A stretch of 64,000 nucleotides of DNA, from the NCBI GenBank assembly GCA_026545225.1, contig CM048848.1:22174806-22238805 (forward strand). Reading direction: 5' to 3'. Source of the DNA: Cornus controversa. Lineage: Eukaryota; Streptophyta; Magnoliopsida; Cornales; Cornaceae. The notes beneath the pieces are model-generated. The model worked only from the letters and a program-made list of their open reading frames with translations. It did not search any database and was not told the origin of the DNA. The first letter of the stretch is position 1, and each line of letters begins with the position of its first letter. The translations under genes and the position numbers were made by a program. This document shows, in pieces, positions 1 through 12,039 of the stretch.

Positions 1-122
1 AACTCAGACACCAATTTTTTTAATATAACTTGGCTTCTTTAAAATAGAAAAACAATACATAATGCACCATTGACATCTGCAGAAATATGTGAACAAGAAA
101 AATTACACTACATGTATCTAAC

Positions 123-215
123 CTGAGCTGCTAGGGCTGTTCCATCTTTGAAGCCAGCTCTCCCCGTACTTGCTAGTGTACTCACTCTTTTACTAGCTAG
201 ATCTACCTTCTTGAT
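123..215 (-). CDS. Internal exon of an NHL-repeat (SOQ1-like) gene
   Basis: Read on the minus strand, this 93-bp block is preceded by a pyrimidine-rich tract ending TTTCAG and followed by GTTAG, so it has a canonical acceptor and donor. It holds 31 open codons and no partial codon at either end. The peptide includes TLASTGRAGFKDGTALAAQ, which resembles from memory the NHL beta-propeller repeat of SOQ1-type proteins, large thylakoid proteins with hydrolase, thioredoxin-like and NHL parts that affect photoprotection. The assignment rests on one repeat, so another NHL protein is possible. Downstream exons would lie left of the window. I could not find the upstream exon, so the next intron may be long and may contain some of the transposons. 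No promoter or start codon is visible. Confidence 0.55.
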
Positions 216-2222
216 CTGAAATTTGAAAATAAATTCAGTAGTTCACCTAACTTCAACCATTGCATATCATTATCACTACATAATAATTAATCCCCAAAGT
301 AATGTAAAAGTCCACTAGCAAGTTTTATAAAATTAAACTGAAAACAATTAACATCTATATAATCTAACCCCATAAAAGATCATTAAAATGATGCATAGCA
401 TGTATCAACATAGTTTTAAACCTCTCACTATAAGGTACCAAGAAAATAAAAAAAATAAAAAAAAAAAGAAACTTTAATGCAAGAACTTAAAATTTTCAAA
501 CTCAGCAGCAAAAGGATGGAAAGCAGCAGTAACAATTGAGATGAGCAGAATATGTAATTTCAAAATGTAGATGAAGTTGGAGATGAGTAATATTCTTTTG
601 ATGACAGGATAGCAACAAAAGGTTGTTTCCCTTGGAACTGCCAGAATGCAAAACATTTAAAAAATAATAGATGAACATATCTTAAGCAAGATGTGAAAAT
701 ACCAACTTGATTCAATCAGACGAGTATATAAGCATCCATTATATCGAGTTTTCATTAACATAAAAAAATTAAAAGAAGTTTGACAGTGTGATAAAACAGG
801 GATGAATGAATCTCAGGTGCATAAGCCAAGTATGTGCCTAATTTTACTCCAGTAAACATGCTTCGCTATATGATACATGGTGCCTTTTGATTGGAACTTG
901 TTAACCAGACCATTCATCTGTCAATTGACGTTTTGATAGTGATAAGTGGTGCCTTTTGGTTGGAACTTGTTAACCAAACAATTCATCTATTTATTGACAT
1001 TCTGATTAAATTCATAATTCTGTGCCACATTTTAGAAAAGAAACCTCACAAGAGCACGTACAGAATAATGTATTTTTTTTTAATTGTTAATATCTTTTAC
1101 TGTCATAATTTGGGCCAAGGGTGGTACTCCTGGTAGTTCAAACTATTTATTTCAGTTGGCCGTTTCCAATCTCATACTAATAAATAATTCAGTTTATTTT
1201 ACTAAAATGTTATTGCTGCTGAACCAAGGTAGTGAAAAATATAATACCAAAGAAAAAGGTTCACAATAGTATGCTACAGTTGACCAAACTTGATTGCTTC
1301 ATTCTTCTGGAACCTATGTGCTGCATGGACGCAAAGCCTTGCCAACATAATATAAAAACCTTTCCATGAAAGAGCAAGTGTTACTATTAGTTCAACAGCT
1401 AGAATGGCCTGATGGAATGTAGATTTCTAAATAACTAAAGTATCTAAACAATAGTAAAGTTGATAGTCCTAGGATTTAAGACATTAAGTACAACTTCTTG
1501 AATTTTCTTTCCTTCCAAGTGAACAAAACTAATTATGATTTATCATATAGGGTATTTAATTGCATGATAAAAACACAACCTTCACTAGTTTCTGCCATAA
1601 TCATGTAGAGAAAAACCAACTTGACCATAATGCTACTCAATTTCAATCGCTTTGTGTAAGTTTAGCCAAGCTTGAAGATAAGTCAATATGAGCCTAACTG
1701 AGCCCACAAGGCCAAATTAAACAAAAACTCTCAAACATTTCTATTTAAAGAAGGAAAATCATACACTACTAGTGAAGAAAAAACAAGAAAAAGAAACCAG
1801 AAAAACTAACGAATACAAAATGATGGTAGTTGAAAAAAGTTGGTAAAACACAGTTTTAGCATAGAATATTGCTAACCAGAATATCTATAATCTAAAATAT
1901 ATAGTCTAAACTAGGTTACATTGCTACTGTAGAATATTAATTTAACAACTAACAAATTGCTTCTCAATTCTTTTGTCACCTTCCCTTGTAGGCAAAACAG
2001 AAAATAATGTTGCTTTGAAAGCTGAAACAAACTAAAGTTGGAAAAGGGGAAAAAAAATTCAATGGCATACCAAGTGTCAAATTTCAAAACTACATAACAA
2101 AACCAATGCCCTAATATGTTAAAATACTATCCAAAAGGTTTCTTCATGCAAGTACATCAACTTTGTGTGCAACTTAGAAGTTGATTTTTCTTTTTATTTC
2201 TTTTTCTCAAATTAATTCCATC
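216..2222. other. AT-rich host DNA, probably intron or gene flank
   Basis: No convincing exon, RNA gene or transposon end is visible. The sequence is AT-rich with scattered short reading frames that look random. It abuts the splice acceptor of the minus-strand exon, so at least its left part should be intron. It ends at the GTTAC target duplication of element A and continues after that element at 10752. Confidence 0.5.
880..1015. repeat. Imperfect tandem duplication, two units of about 68 bp
   Basis: The phrase GGTGCCTTTTGATTGGAACT near 880 recurs near 948 as GGTGCCTTTTGGTTGGAACT. Both copies continue with TTGTTAACCA and a similar stretch ending near TTGACRTT. The two units differ by several substitutions. 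It is a local duplication with no evident coding role. Confidence 0.7.
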
Positions 2223-2227
2223 GTTAC

Positions 2228-3351
2228 TGTAGAGACCGTGCCCAATTTTGGCCGGTTTTTTAATTTTTGTCATTTATTGCTTTAAGTGCATTTTAAATGA
2301 TGTTTAACATATTTTGAATGCGGGGAACATGTTTAGAGGGTTGGAATAGGGTTTTGGGAAGTTTTGGGGACTTTTGGCAAAAGTTGACTTTTTTGAGTTT
2401 GGTCAACCTAGGGGCATTGGCCTTGTGGGCCCAGAAATTTTAAAAGTGTCGGAATGACTTCAAAATTTGAGGATAGCTTAAATAAAATATTTGACACGCA
2501 ACGGAGTTGATTTCGTGTCAATCTGAGTTACGGAACTCCAAAAATGAGCCCGAGAAGGTTTTGCAAAAAGGTGATGGCAAACTAGTAATTAAGAGGAGGT
2601 CACTTAGCTATAAATACTAAGAGAGATCAGCTCTTCTCTCATTTTCATCCCAGCAGCCGAGAGAGAGAGATATATACGTATATACATACAAGCTTCATCT
2701 TTTCCTTCTTCTTCACTAGATTTGAGGGCCTTAGAGTGGGATTTTGATTTCATCGAAGAAGGAAGAAACAATCTACGCATCGAGGGCTCGAGATTGATCG
2801 GTTCAAAAATCATTTCGGAGGAAGTTGGGTTTTGAGAGATTAGGGGAAATCAATTGGAAGCTCTTCCAATTTGAGGTAGGGGTGCTAGACTCACTTCTAC
2901 TCTGATCTTATGGTCCCTTTCTAAATATCATAAGAGATAGCTTTTGATTTCTTGAACCTAGGTCTATGTATATATATATATTTATACCATGGTGATTTAT
3001 GCCTGTATAAGTGTCCAACATGTTAGTTAGGGCTTATGCATGGTATATTCGTGCAAATGTGACTATAATCCTTTTGGTGAAAAATGTGTTTGTTTGATGA
3101 AAACATGAAAAATATGATTTTCTAACAAAATCCATGAGCATAGTGATTTTCATGATGTGAGTGTGATAGCATTGTGACAATCTTGAGTTGGAAGGAAAAT
3201 GCATTGATTTGATGAAAAATGCATGCATTGTGTGACTATGTGCATCGGTGTGATTATATGCACTATATGATGATTTTGGGGCATGAGTGTGAAATTAAGA
3301 TAAGGGGAAGGCCCCTAGGGTGAAAGACCCAAAACTTGGCCAAGAGGAGGT
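2228..3351 (+). repeat. 5' LTR of element A, 3' part deleted
   Basis: Matches 7856-8979 of the 3' LTR at a constant offset of 5,628 bp with no indels. The match stops after CAAGAGGAGGT. From 3352 the sequence runs directly into gag, so about 1,770 bp of this LTR is missing. Confidence 0.9.
2609..2616 (+). promoter_or_regulatory. TATA box of the element A LTR
   Basis: TATAAATA lies about 380 bp into the LTR and is followed by a CT- and GA-rich stretch typical of a start-site region. The same box is at 8237-8244 in the 3' LTR. The U3 promoter therefore survives although the rest of the 5' LTR is gone. Confidence 0.6.
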
Positions 3352-3363
3352 CCTCCTAGCCGA

Positions 3364-4440
3364 ATGATAACGGCACTGGGACACTTTAAGAATCACAATC
3401 CACCAACCTATTCTGGGGGATCCGATCCCATGGTAGCAGAAAATTGGTTAGATCATATTATCAAGCTTCTCACCGTGCTTGAAATAGAGGAAGAATTGAG
3501 GGTGAAAGTGGCCATGCACTATTTGTTAGACGAGGCTAGTCGTTGGTGGAAGTTCATCGATGATTACCATAACACCGAGATTATGGATTGGGACACATTT
3601 CAAGTACTCTTCCTTGAGAAGTACTTCCCAATGACAGTAAGGGATAGTATGAGGAGAGAATTCCTCAACTTGACTCCGGGCAACAAGACAGTGATGGAAT
3701 ATGAGACTAAGTTCACATCTTTGGCTAGGTTTGCCAAGGAAATAATTCCAACAGAAGGGTTGAAGGTTAAGTAGTTTATTTGGGGCCTACGACCGTATTT
3801 GCGAGATAGAGTTGGACTTCTAGGTCTGACCAACTATGCAGCAGTGGTGGAGAGGGCATTGGTAGCTGAGGGGTTTAGTAATGATAACCAAAGGATTAGG
3901 GAAGCACAAAATCAAGCAAAGGTCACGAGATCTCTTGTGGATAACCGTGCTAAGAAAAAGCGAAAGAATGGTGAGCCATCCTCACAAGGGCCACAAACTC
4001 AATCTGTGACTTCCGTGGCTATACCTTCTGGATCCTTCTGACCTAGAATAGTTTGTTACAATTGTCAGAAGCCAGGACACAGAATGGCTGAATGTACACA
4101 AGGACAAGTTCCTTCAGTGGCAGAGAAGAGGTGCTTTAATTGTCATCAGTTGGGGCATATGAGCTGGAATTGCCCACAGAAGAGCAATGTGCGGGGTAGT
4201 ACTGGTTCTCAGCAGCGTCCTACACAGCCTGTGACTTCACAGTCGGGTTTTAAAGCATTACCACCACAGCAGGCAGCGCCTTCAGTTCAGAGTTCATGGG
4301 CACCTGCTAGAGGAGCCACGTCTAGTGCTCCCAGTCAACAGTCGGGATATCAGGGTCCGGGACAGCAGGGCCAGAGATCCTAAGGCCTTGCTTTTACTCT
4401 TGTTCTGGCAAAGACCTCGACAGGACCGTCAGTGGTCTGA
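3364..4440 (+). pseudogene. gag of element A, N-terminally truncated with four stops
   Basis: Encodes the capsid-forming Gag protein that packages element RNA. One frame continues from 3364 into pol. The first 136 codons carry the retrotransposon Gag core, including ASRWWKFI and FLEKYFP. Two CCHC zinc knuckles follow at about 4051-4095 (CYNCQKPGHRMAEC) and 4132-4173 (CFNCHQLGHMSWNC), then a Gln/Ser/Pro-rich linker. In-frame stops are at 3772 (TAG), 4039 (TGA), 4381 (TAA) and 4438 (TGA). The normal N-terminus is missing because of the deletion at 3352, so the ATG at 3364 is probably only an internal methionine. There is no frameshift. Confidence 0.85.
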
Positions 4441-7400
4441 GGTATATTTCTTATATCTAGCTCGTGGGCTAGGGTTTTAGTAGATTCAGGTGCATCACAT
4501 TCATTCATATCATATGCATTTGCTTGTGCTTTGGGGTTGGAGGTGTCATCATTGGACTCGGTTTTATCCATTGATACACCAGTTGGGGGTAGAGTGGTTT
4601 TGAGTGATGTGTGCCGATCTTGTGAGATCGAGATTTCGGGACATCGACTAGTGTTTGATTTCATTCTTCTTGAGATGTCTAGCTTTGATGTGATCTTGGG
4701 TATGGATTGGCTATCGACCTACAGAGCCAATATTGATTGTCATCGAGGAAGAGTGACCTTGTGTACACCCTCTGGTGTTAGTATATGTTTTGTGGGGGAG
4801 CGGGATGACTTCTACTTGTCATCTTTGCATGGTTTGAGTGATCAGAGAGGGCTTGGGTATTTCTTAGCGAGCCTACTAGTTGATGGTGATGATGAGACAC
4901 TTGGAGAGCTTCCTCGTGTAGTGTGTGAGTTTATGGACGTATTTTCAGGGGAATTGACACAATTGCCTTCGAAACGAGAAGCGAAGTTTGTGATAGATCA
5001 TGCTCCAGGTACTACGCCCATTTCTATGGCACCATACCGAATGGCACCGGCTGAGTTGAAAGAGTTGAAGGACCAATTACAAGAGCTACTAGACAAGGGA
5101 TTTGTACGCCCTAGTACATCGCCTTGGGGGGCTCCGGTTCTTTTTGCTAAGAAGAAGGACGGGTCTTTGCGGCTTTGCATTGACTATAGGAAGTTGAATT
5201 GGGCAACGATCAAAAATAAGTATCCCTTGCCAAGGATAGATGACTTGTTTGATCAACTTAAGGGTTTGAGGTGTTTCTCAAATATAGACTTGAGATTGGG
5301 CTACTATCAGTTGGGGATTAGAGAGGCGGACATTCCAAAAACCACTTTTCGCACACGATATGGGCATTATGAATTTTTGGTGATGCCATTTGGTTTGACA
5401 AATGCACCGACGGCATTCATGGATCTAATCCATAGAGTGTTCAATGCTTACTTGGACAAGTTTGTGGTTGTGTTCGTTGATGACATCCTAGTGTACTCGT
5501 CTTCGGAAGAGGAGCACGAGGGTCACTTGAGGATTGTGTTGCAACTCTTAAGAGAACATCAATTATATGCCAAGTACGAGAAGTGTGAATTTTCGCTAGC
5601 AGAAGTGAAATTTCTTGGGCATGTTGTGTCCGAAGGAGGAGTTTCCGTAGATCCATCCAAGATAGAGGCGGTGATGGGTTGGGAAAGACCTAAGAGCGTA
5701 TTTGAGATACGTAGTTTCTTGGGATTGGCCGGGTATTATCAGAGATTTGTGAAGGACTTTTCGAGGCTAGCTGCACCTATGACGAAGCTTACCCAAAAAG
5801 GAGTGAAGTTTGTATGGGATGATGCTTGCGAGCATGCATTCATGGAATTGAAGAGTCGGTTGACTTCGGCTCCAATTTTGATCATTCTGGAACGTGGGTT
5901 GGGGTACACAATTTATTGTGACGCTTCACGACTCAGTTTGGGATATGTGCTAATGCAAACCGAACGAGTAGTGGCGTATGGTTCGAGGCAATTGAAAACA
6001 CATGAACAGAATTATCCGGTACATGATTTGGAGTTGGCGGCGGTGATATTTGCACTTAAGGTGTGGAGACATTATTTGTATGGCGAGAAGTTTGAAGTGT
6101 TCTCGGACCATAAAAGTCTCAAATACCTTTTCTCACACAAGGATTTGAATATGAGGCAACGGAGGTGGATGGAGTATATGGAGGACTATGACTTCGACTT
6201 ACAATATCATCCGGGAAAGGCCAATGTAGTGGTGGATGCATTGAGTAGGAAGTCACATGGTAGCTTAGCGAGCTTAGCCATACGGGAGTGGAAGATGATG
6301 GAAGACATCTCAGAAATGGGATTACATTTCAGTGAGGATGATGGACCAGCGGTGTTATTTACTCTTATCGCTCAACCAACTCTTATGAGTAGAGTGATTG
6401 AAGAGCAGAGGAAGGATAGTGAGGTTGAGGCTATTCGCACGCGAATTTTGGGTGGCGAAGTAGTGGAAGGATGGACAGTTCATTCAGATGAGAGCATAAA
6501 ATTCCAAGGGAAGATGTTTGTTCCCTTAGCTTGTCGGGATGAGATTCTGAGAGAGTTTCACAACTCGAGGCTAGCAGTACATCCAGGTGGTACCAAGATG
6601 TACCATAACCTATGCCGACAGTATTGGTGGAAGGGTATGAAAAAGGATGTAGCTCAGTTTGTGGCGAGGTGCCTCACTTGTCAACAAGTGAAGGCCGAGC
6701 ATCAGAGACCAGCGGGATTGTTGCAGCCATTGCCTGTGGCCATGTGGAAATGGGAGCATGTCACTATGGATTTTGTGACGGGGCTTCCAAGGTCGAGGAA
6801 GGGTCACGACGCAGTTTGGGTGGTCGTTGACAGATTGACGAAGGTAGCTCACTTTATTCCCATTAGAGTGACAGACGATGTGGATACTCTGAGTAGATTG
6901 TATATTGAGCAGATCCTTAGGCTTCATGGCTTGCCAGTTTCTATTGTTTCAGATAGAGACCCGCGATTTACATCTCGGTTTTGGCAGAGTTTCCAGGCAG
7001 TACTTGATACGGACCTTCACTTTAGTATGACTTTTCATCCCCAGACGGATGGTCAGTCCGAGCGTACTATACAGATTTTGGAGGATATGTTGCGGGCGTG
7101 TGTACTTGATCTTCGGGGCAGTTAGGAGGATCACCTTCCTTTGGTGGAGTTTGCATACAATAATAGCTATCAAGCTAGCATTGAGATGACTCCATTCGAG
7201 GCTTTGTATGGTAGACCGTGCAGGTCACCTGTTTGTTGGACAGAGGTTGGAGAGATAGTTTCTTTGGGAGCGGATTTAGTTCGGGAAACTACGGAGAAGA
7301 TCAAGGTAATCCGGCAGAGATTGCTTACAGCTCAGAGTCGTCAGAAAAGCTATGCCGATAGGAGACGGCGACCTTTGGCATTTGAGATGGGAGATCATGT

Positions 7401-7809
7401 CTTTTTGAAGGTCTCACCACGGAGAGGTTTGATGAGGTTCGGTCGTAGTGGCAAGCTTGCACCATGATTCATCGGACCATTTGAGATTTTGGATCGAGTA
7501 GGAGAGGTTGCTTACCGCTTGGCATTGCCACCGCAATTGTCAAGTGTGCACAACACTTTCCATGTGTCTATGTTGAGGAAGTATGAACCGGACCCTTCAC
7601 ATGTGCTTGATTGGGCAGACCTTGAGGTGGAGGAAGATGTGTCATACGAGGAAAGACCGATTCAGATTTTGGACACTAGAGAGCAAGTGCTTCGGGGAAA
7701 GACCATCCCATTGGTTAAGGTGCTTTGGAGGCATCACGGGGTGGAAGAAGCTACATGGGAGCGAGAACAAGAAGTTCGCTCAAAGTATCCCGAGTTGTTC
7801 ACCACTTGA
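4441..7809 (+). pseudogene. pol of element A: protease, RT, RNase H, integrase, chromodomain
   Basis: Encodes the enzymes for polyprotein cleavage, cDNA synthesis and integration, in the same frame as gag. Protease has [13 protein letters not shown] at about 4474. RT spans about 5030-5680 with the active-site motif [10 protein letters not shown]. RNase H spans about 5900-6255 with DAS, LELAAV, SDHKSL and VDALSRK. Integrase has a paired-His/CxxC zinc-binding region at about 6555-6690 and a D-D-E core ([23 protein letters not shown]). The C-terminal [16 protein letters not shown] looks like the chromodomain-type tail of Tekay-like chromoviruses. Stops at 7123 (TAG) and 7465 (TGA) break it inside and after integrase. 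All motifs are otherwise readable, so decay is limited to point changes. Confidence 0.9.
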
Positions 7810-7842
7810 GGTACATTCTAATTTCGAGGACGAAATTCTTAT

Positions 7843-7855
7843 AAGGGTGGGAGGT
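7843..7855 (+). other. Polypurine tract of element A
   Basis: AAGGGTGGGAGGT immediately precedes the TGTAGAG start of the 3' LTR. Its position and purine content fit the RNase H-resistant primer for plus-strand DNA synthesis. Confidence 0.8.
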
Positions 7856-9119
7856 TGTAGAGACCGTGCCCAATTTTGGTCGGTTTTTTAATTTTTGTCA
7901 TTTATTGCTTTAAGTGCATTTTAAATGATGTTTAACATGTTTTGAATGCGGGGAACATGTTTAGAGGGTTGGAATAGGGTTTTGGGAAGTTTTGGGGACT
8001 TTTGGCAAAAGTTGACTTTTTTGAGTTTGGTCAACCTCGGGGCGTGGGCCTTATGGGCCCAGAAATTTTAAAAGTGTTGGAATGACTTCAAAATTTGAGG
8101 ATAGCTTAAATAAAATATTTGACACGCAACGGAGTTGATTTCGTGTCAATCTGAGTTACGGAACTCCGAAAATGAGCCCGAGAAGGTTTTGCAAAAAGGT
8201 GATGGCAAACTAGTAATTAAGAGGAGGTCACTTAGCTATAAATACTAAGAGAGATCAGCTCTTCTCTCATTTTCATCCCAGCAGCCGAGAGAGAGAGATA
8301 TATACGTATATGCATACAAGCTTCATCTCCTCCTTCTTCTTCACTAGATTTGAGCGCCTTAGAGTGGGATTTTGATTTCACCGAAGAAGGAAGAAACGAT
8401 CTACGCATCGAGGGCTCGAGATTGATCGGTTCAAAAATCATTTCGGAGGAAGTTGGGTTTTGAGAGATTAGGGGAAATCAATTGGAAGCTCTTCCAATTT
8501 GAGGTAGGGGTGCTAGACTCACTTCTACTTTGATCTTATGGTCCCTTTCTAAATATCATAAGAGATAGCTTTAGATTTCTTGAACCTAGGTCTATGTATA
8601 TATATATATTTATACCATGGTGATTTATGCATGTATAAGTGTCCAACATGTTAGTTAGGGCTTATGCATGGTATATTCGTGCAAATGTGACTATAATCCT
8701 TTTGGTGAAAAATGTGTTTGTTTGATGAAAACATGAAAAATATGATTTTCTAGCAAAATCCATGAGCATAGTGATTTTCATGATGTGAGTGTGATAGCAT
8801 TGTGACAATCTTGAGTTGGAAGGAAAATGCATTGATTTGATGAAAAATGCATGCATTGTGTGACTATGTGCATCTGTGTGATTATATGCACTATATGATG
8901 ATTTTGGGGCATGAGTGTGAAATTAAGATAAGGGGAAGGCCCCTAGGGTGAAAGACCCAAAACTTGGCCAAGAGGAGGTGCTCCCTTCGGGTTAGTAACC
9001 CGATAAAGCACAAGCAGAGTTTGGGTGCCGAAGAGACCCTTACTATTGGAGTGATGAGAAAGCCCCTTTGGATTGATTTGGTGTGAGTTATATATATATA
9101 AGTTGTGACTTGTCCAATT

Positions 9120-9121
<2 letters not shown>

Positions 9122-9158
<37 letters not shown>
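9122..9158. repeat. TA microsatellite in the A 3' LTR
   Basis: An uninterrupted run of TA dinucleotides. The paired position in the 5' LTR lies in the deleted part, so length change between the LTRs cannot be judged. Confidence 0.9.
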
Positions 9159-9163
<5 letters not shown>

Positions 9164-10028
9164 GTATTTGCACTTTATGTGAAGCATCATGCATGATTTA
9201 AAAAACGTGGATGTTTGGGTAAAAATGCATGAGCATGTGCATTCATGCATGGCTTACGGGTTAGAGTGGGGATGGGTGGATCATTTCTACTGAGCCGTTG
9301 AGATGCTCACCCCATTATATAAACATTTTCAGATAAGGCGCCAATGGAAGATGAAGCATGATTAGCTCTATGGATATGTTGAGCTTATTTTTGGACTTTT
9401 ACTCTTTTGAGATGTAGATAAATGTCCATGACGGCTTGTGGCATGTAGACAATGGTTGTGGTGTTGCCTTTACATTTGTACCTTCTTATGTATGTGAAAT
9501 CCAAATGTAAGTGCCACACTTGTAGGAAAGTGATTTTTGAGAAATGTATGTATAATGGCTTCCTTCATTTGAGACTTGTAGAATGTATGCAAAAAGGGCC
9601 ATTTGAATTCTTATATGTATGGTTCCGTGGATTATGTATGGATTTGGAATTTAAATGGATGAATGTATTCTTTTGTCCCTTGTATCTTAATTTTATGGAT
9701 ATGAAGGTTTGGAGTTGTGGATTTATGTGGAATCATGGTTGTAGGATCTCAATGTATAAGTTAGATTGCATGGTTGGGTTAATGAAGATCACCTTTGAAA
9801 GAATGAGGATGGGTTGGTTCACTTGAATTTTTATGTGCATGGTGGACTTTGGATGAATTTTCTATGATTATACAAGATTTGAGATTCAAACGTGTAGGTT
9901 GATGTGTGAGTATGATTTTATACCAATGGTAGATGATTTATATGAGATATGAATGATCTAAGGTGGTTTGGTTGAGATTTGAGTTCAATTTGATCTTATA
10001 TAGGTGTTCGGGAGAATCTGGGCAGTGC

Positions 10029-10364
10029 ATTTCGATTAATCGAAATGCCCATTTCGATTAATCGAGATGCCCATCTCGATTGATCGAAATGGTTGCGAGA
10101 TTTTGAGGATTTTTAGACTTTATTTCGATTAATCGAAGTCCCATTTCGATTAATCGAGATTCCCATCTCGATTGATCGAAATGGTTGCGAGATTTTATGA
10201 ATTTTTGAGCTTTATTTCGATTAATCGAAGTCCCAATCTCGATTGATCGAAATATTGCAGGTCCAAGTTACCGAGAGGCTGGTTTCTTCGATTGATGGGG
10301 TCAAAATCTCGATTAATCGAGATGGATCTCGATTGATCGAGATCCAATCTCGATTGATCGAGAT
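10029..10364. repeat. Palindrome array, core ATTAAT/ATTGAT, in the A 3' LTR
   Basis: Eleven copies of TCGATTRATCGA occur in about 335 bp, with flanks alternating between TTTCG...CGAAA and CTCG...CGAG. A higher-order unit of about 93 bp (three palindromes plus GGTTGCGAGATTTT) repeats about two and a half times. Between the 8th and 9th copies, 10264-10278 reads CAAGTTACCGAGAGG, a diverged reverse complement of the 15-bp island seen in elements G and J. Confidence 0.9.
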
Positions 10365-12039
10365 TTCTATTCACAGCAAGGTTCAAAAATTGTCCAGACT
10401 TCGTTTCGATGTAATTTCTTTGTTTTAAATTGGAATTGAGCGTGGTTTTTTTTTTAAATTGGGTATTTTTGAAAGATCTATCCAATGGTGTAGGTTTCAT
10501 AATCAAATTCCATCTGTGTAAAAAGTTGAGGTCCAGAACTTAGTGGTTTATATGTATGGAACCAAAGGTGAAAATCATTTGTAAGGGCCATTGATGATCT
10601 AATGCCACTTGAAGGGTGTGCATATAGAATGCTTCCGCAATAGAAATGATTATAATGAGATTAAGGTGTGGGAACTTGAGGTGAAATTACGGATTCACCC
10701 CCATTTCCCTCGCTCCTAACCGGGTGTCGGAAACCGGGGCGTGACAGTTACAAAGATAATCTTAGTTCACTGTAAATTAGCAATTTAGTATATATATTAC
10801 TAGTCTCAGTGCAATGACTGATATTAGCCTGAATTCATTGGCCTACAATTAGACAAAGTAACCTATCATGACCTGTTCCTGGTCAATGTACCTCAACAAA
10901 ACACATTCTAGATAACTGCAGGTCTGATTATGATAATTGATGAGTTAATATGAACATGACAGTGAAATCCAGATAAGTGCAGGAGAAAGAGAGAGAGAGA
11001 GAGGCATTCTGTGACTTCTCGAGATGTAAGGTAAAACCAAGTTTCTTGAGAAAGTACGGTCCCGTTATATACTGGTGGGAATCTGACAACCTCTAGGTAA
11101 ATACTATTGTGTCAAAATGGTTTTGCCTTTGGGTCAACACAGTTAAGCAGACACATTCAACATGTTAACCGGCAGTGAGGTTTGTCTTGTCAAAAAAGAT
11201 ATCCTCACTGTTATGTGTGGAAGTTCCTATCGAGAAGGCTAGAGCCATTTCGAGATATTTCCTCATGCAAGAATTTTTTGCTTATCTTGAGGTGTACATG
11301 TAGTCTTCAGATGGTATTCACCGAAACATCTCTCAATGCTTTGTGGAGTATCATGTGTCCACAAACTTGTGCTTGAGGTTTTTACAATAAATTTTCCAGC
11401 GAGTACACAGTAATTCCTCTATTAATATTTTACATATGAACACCGTCATGCTTTCACAATACATATCTACAAACCCTACATAAGAAACTACAGAACTATT
11501 TCCATGAGACATCCTAGTTATCCTTCATTTCCAATGGTACAAATATCATGCAAACTGTCCCATCAGAAATTCTCCATCTATCCCCACCAATCCAAAAACT
11601 GAAAAGAAAAGGAAGAAAGGATTCAAAACCATCATTGAAAACGTTTCCCTCTCTAATGTGAATGCCGCTGCTAAGAGAAACTCATTAATAACTAATATAT
11701 CATCACTAGAATGACACAAGTAGGAAATTAAATCAAATATAATAATCAAATAGTACTATACAGATTCCTTAGGTTTTCTCGACTCAAACAACTTGTGTTT
11801 CACTTTTTAAAAAAAAAAAATCAATAACCTAAAGGCTATCTCACAACAATTTTTTTACACAATGAATCAATAATGCACAAAAGCAGAGTTAGAATCATAA
11901 CAGAAGAGGTAAACATACGAATTTGACGACCTGTGAGTACAGGTTTCACTGGGCCGAATGTGATAACTACATTATAGTCTATAAATCTTCTGTAACCTCA
12001 CTATTTTCTCTCAATATTTTGTCAACTGACTCAATCAAC

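Larger units (their letters stand above)
2228..10746 (+). mobile_element. Element A: Ty3/Gypsy chromovirus (Tekay/Del-like), internally deleted
   Basis: The element starts TGTAGAGACC, ends GGCGTGACA and is flanked by a perfect 5-bp duplication GTTAC (2223-2227 and 10747-10751). Order: truncated 5' LTR, gag missing its start, protease, reverse transcriptase, RNase H, integrase with a chromodomain-like tail, polypurine tract, complete 3' LTR. That order and the tail place it in the chromoviruses, closest to Tekay/Del by recall. A deletion at about 3352 removed the last roughly 1.77 kb of the 5' LTR, the primer-binding site, the leader and the gag N-terminus. By eye the shared LTR parts differ at about 19 of 1,124 positions with no indel, so insertion was fairly recent. 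It cannot complete a replication cycle without a primer site. Confidence 0.93.
7856..10746 (+). repeat. 3' LTR of element A, full length (2,891 bp)
   Basis: Begins TGTAGAG, ends GTGACA and is followed by the GTTAC duplication. The length is typical of Tekay-type LTRs. Inside are a TATA box (8237), a long TA microsatellite (about 9122-9158) and a palindrome array (10029-10364). A 124-codon open frame at 9452-9826 has no recognisable domain and is probably chance. The last 48 bp can fold back on themselves and resemble the hairpin in element J at 20608. Confidence 0.92.

Noticed and set aside
1763..1776. CACTACTAGTG as a left CACTA transposon end
   Set aside because: It is a local palindrome without subterminal repeats, and the following bases do not match the terminus at 12840.
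4531..4600. Separate start codon for pol in element A
   Set aside because: The Met falls after the protease motif DSGASHSF and the frame continues upstream, so it is an internal residue exposed by upstream stops.
8891..9250. Minus-strand frames with Ile-Tyr repeats
   Set aside because: Produced by the TA microsatellite.
9452..9826. 124-codon frame in the A 3' LTR
   Set aside because: It lies wholly in U5-side LTR sequence, has no domain, and the paired LTR region is deleted so conservation cannot be judged.
10029..10364. CRISPR-like array of regularly repeated units
   Set aside because: The units are palindromes with short irregular spacing and no unique spacers of constant length, and the sequence is plant nuclear DNA inside an LTR.
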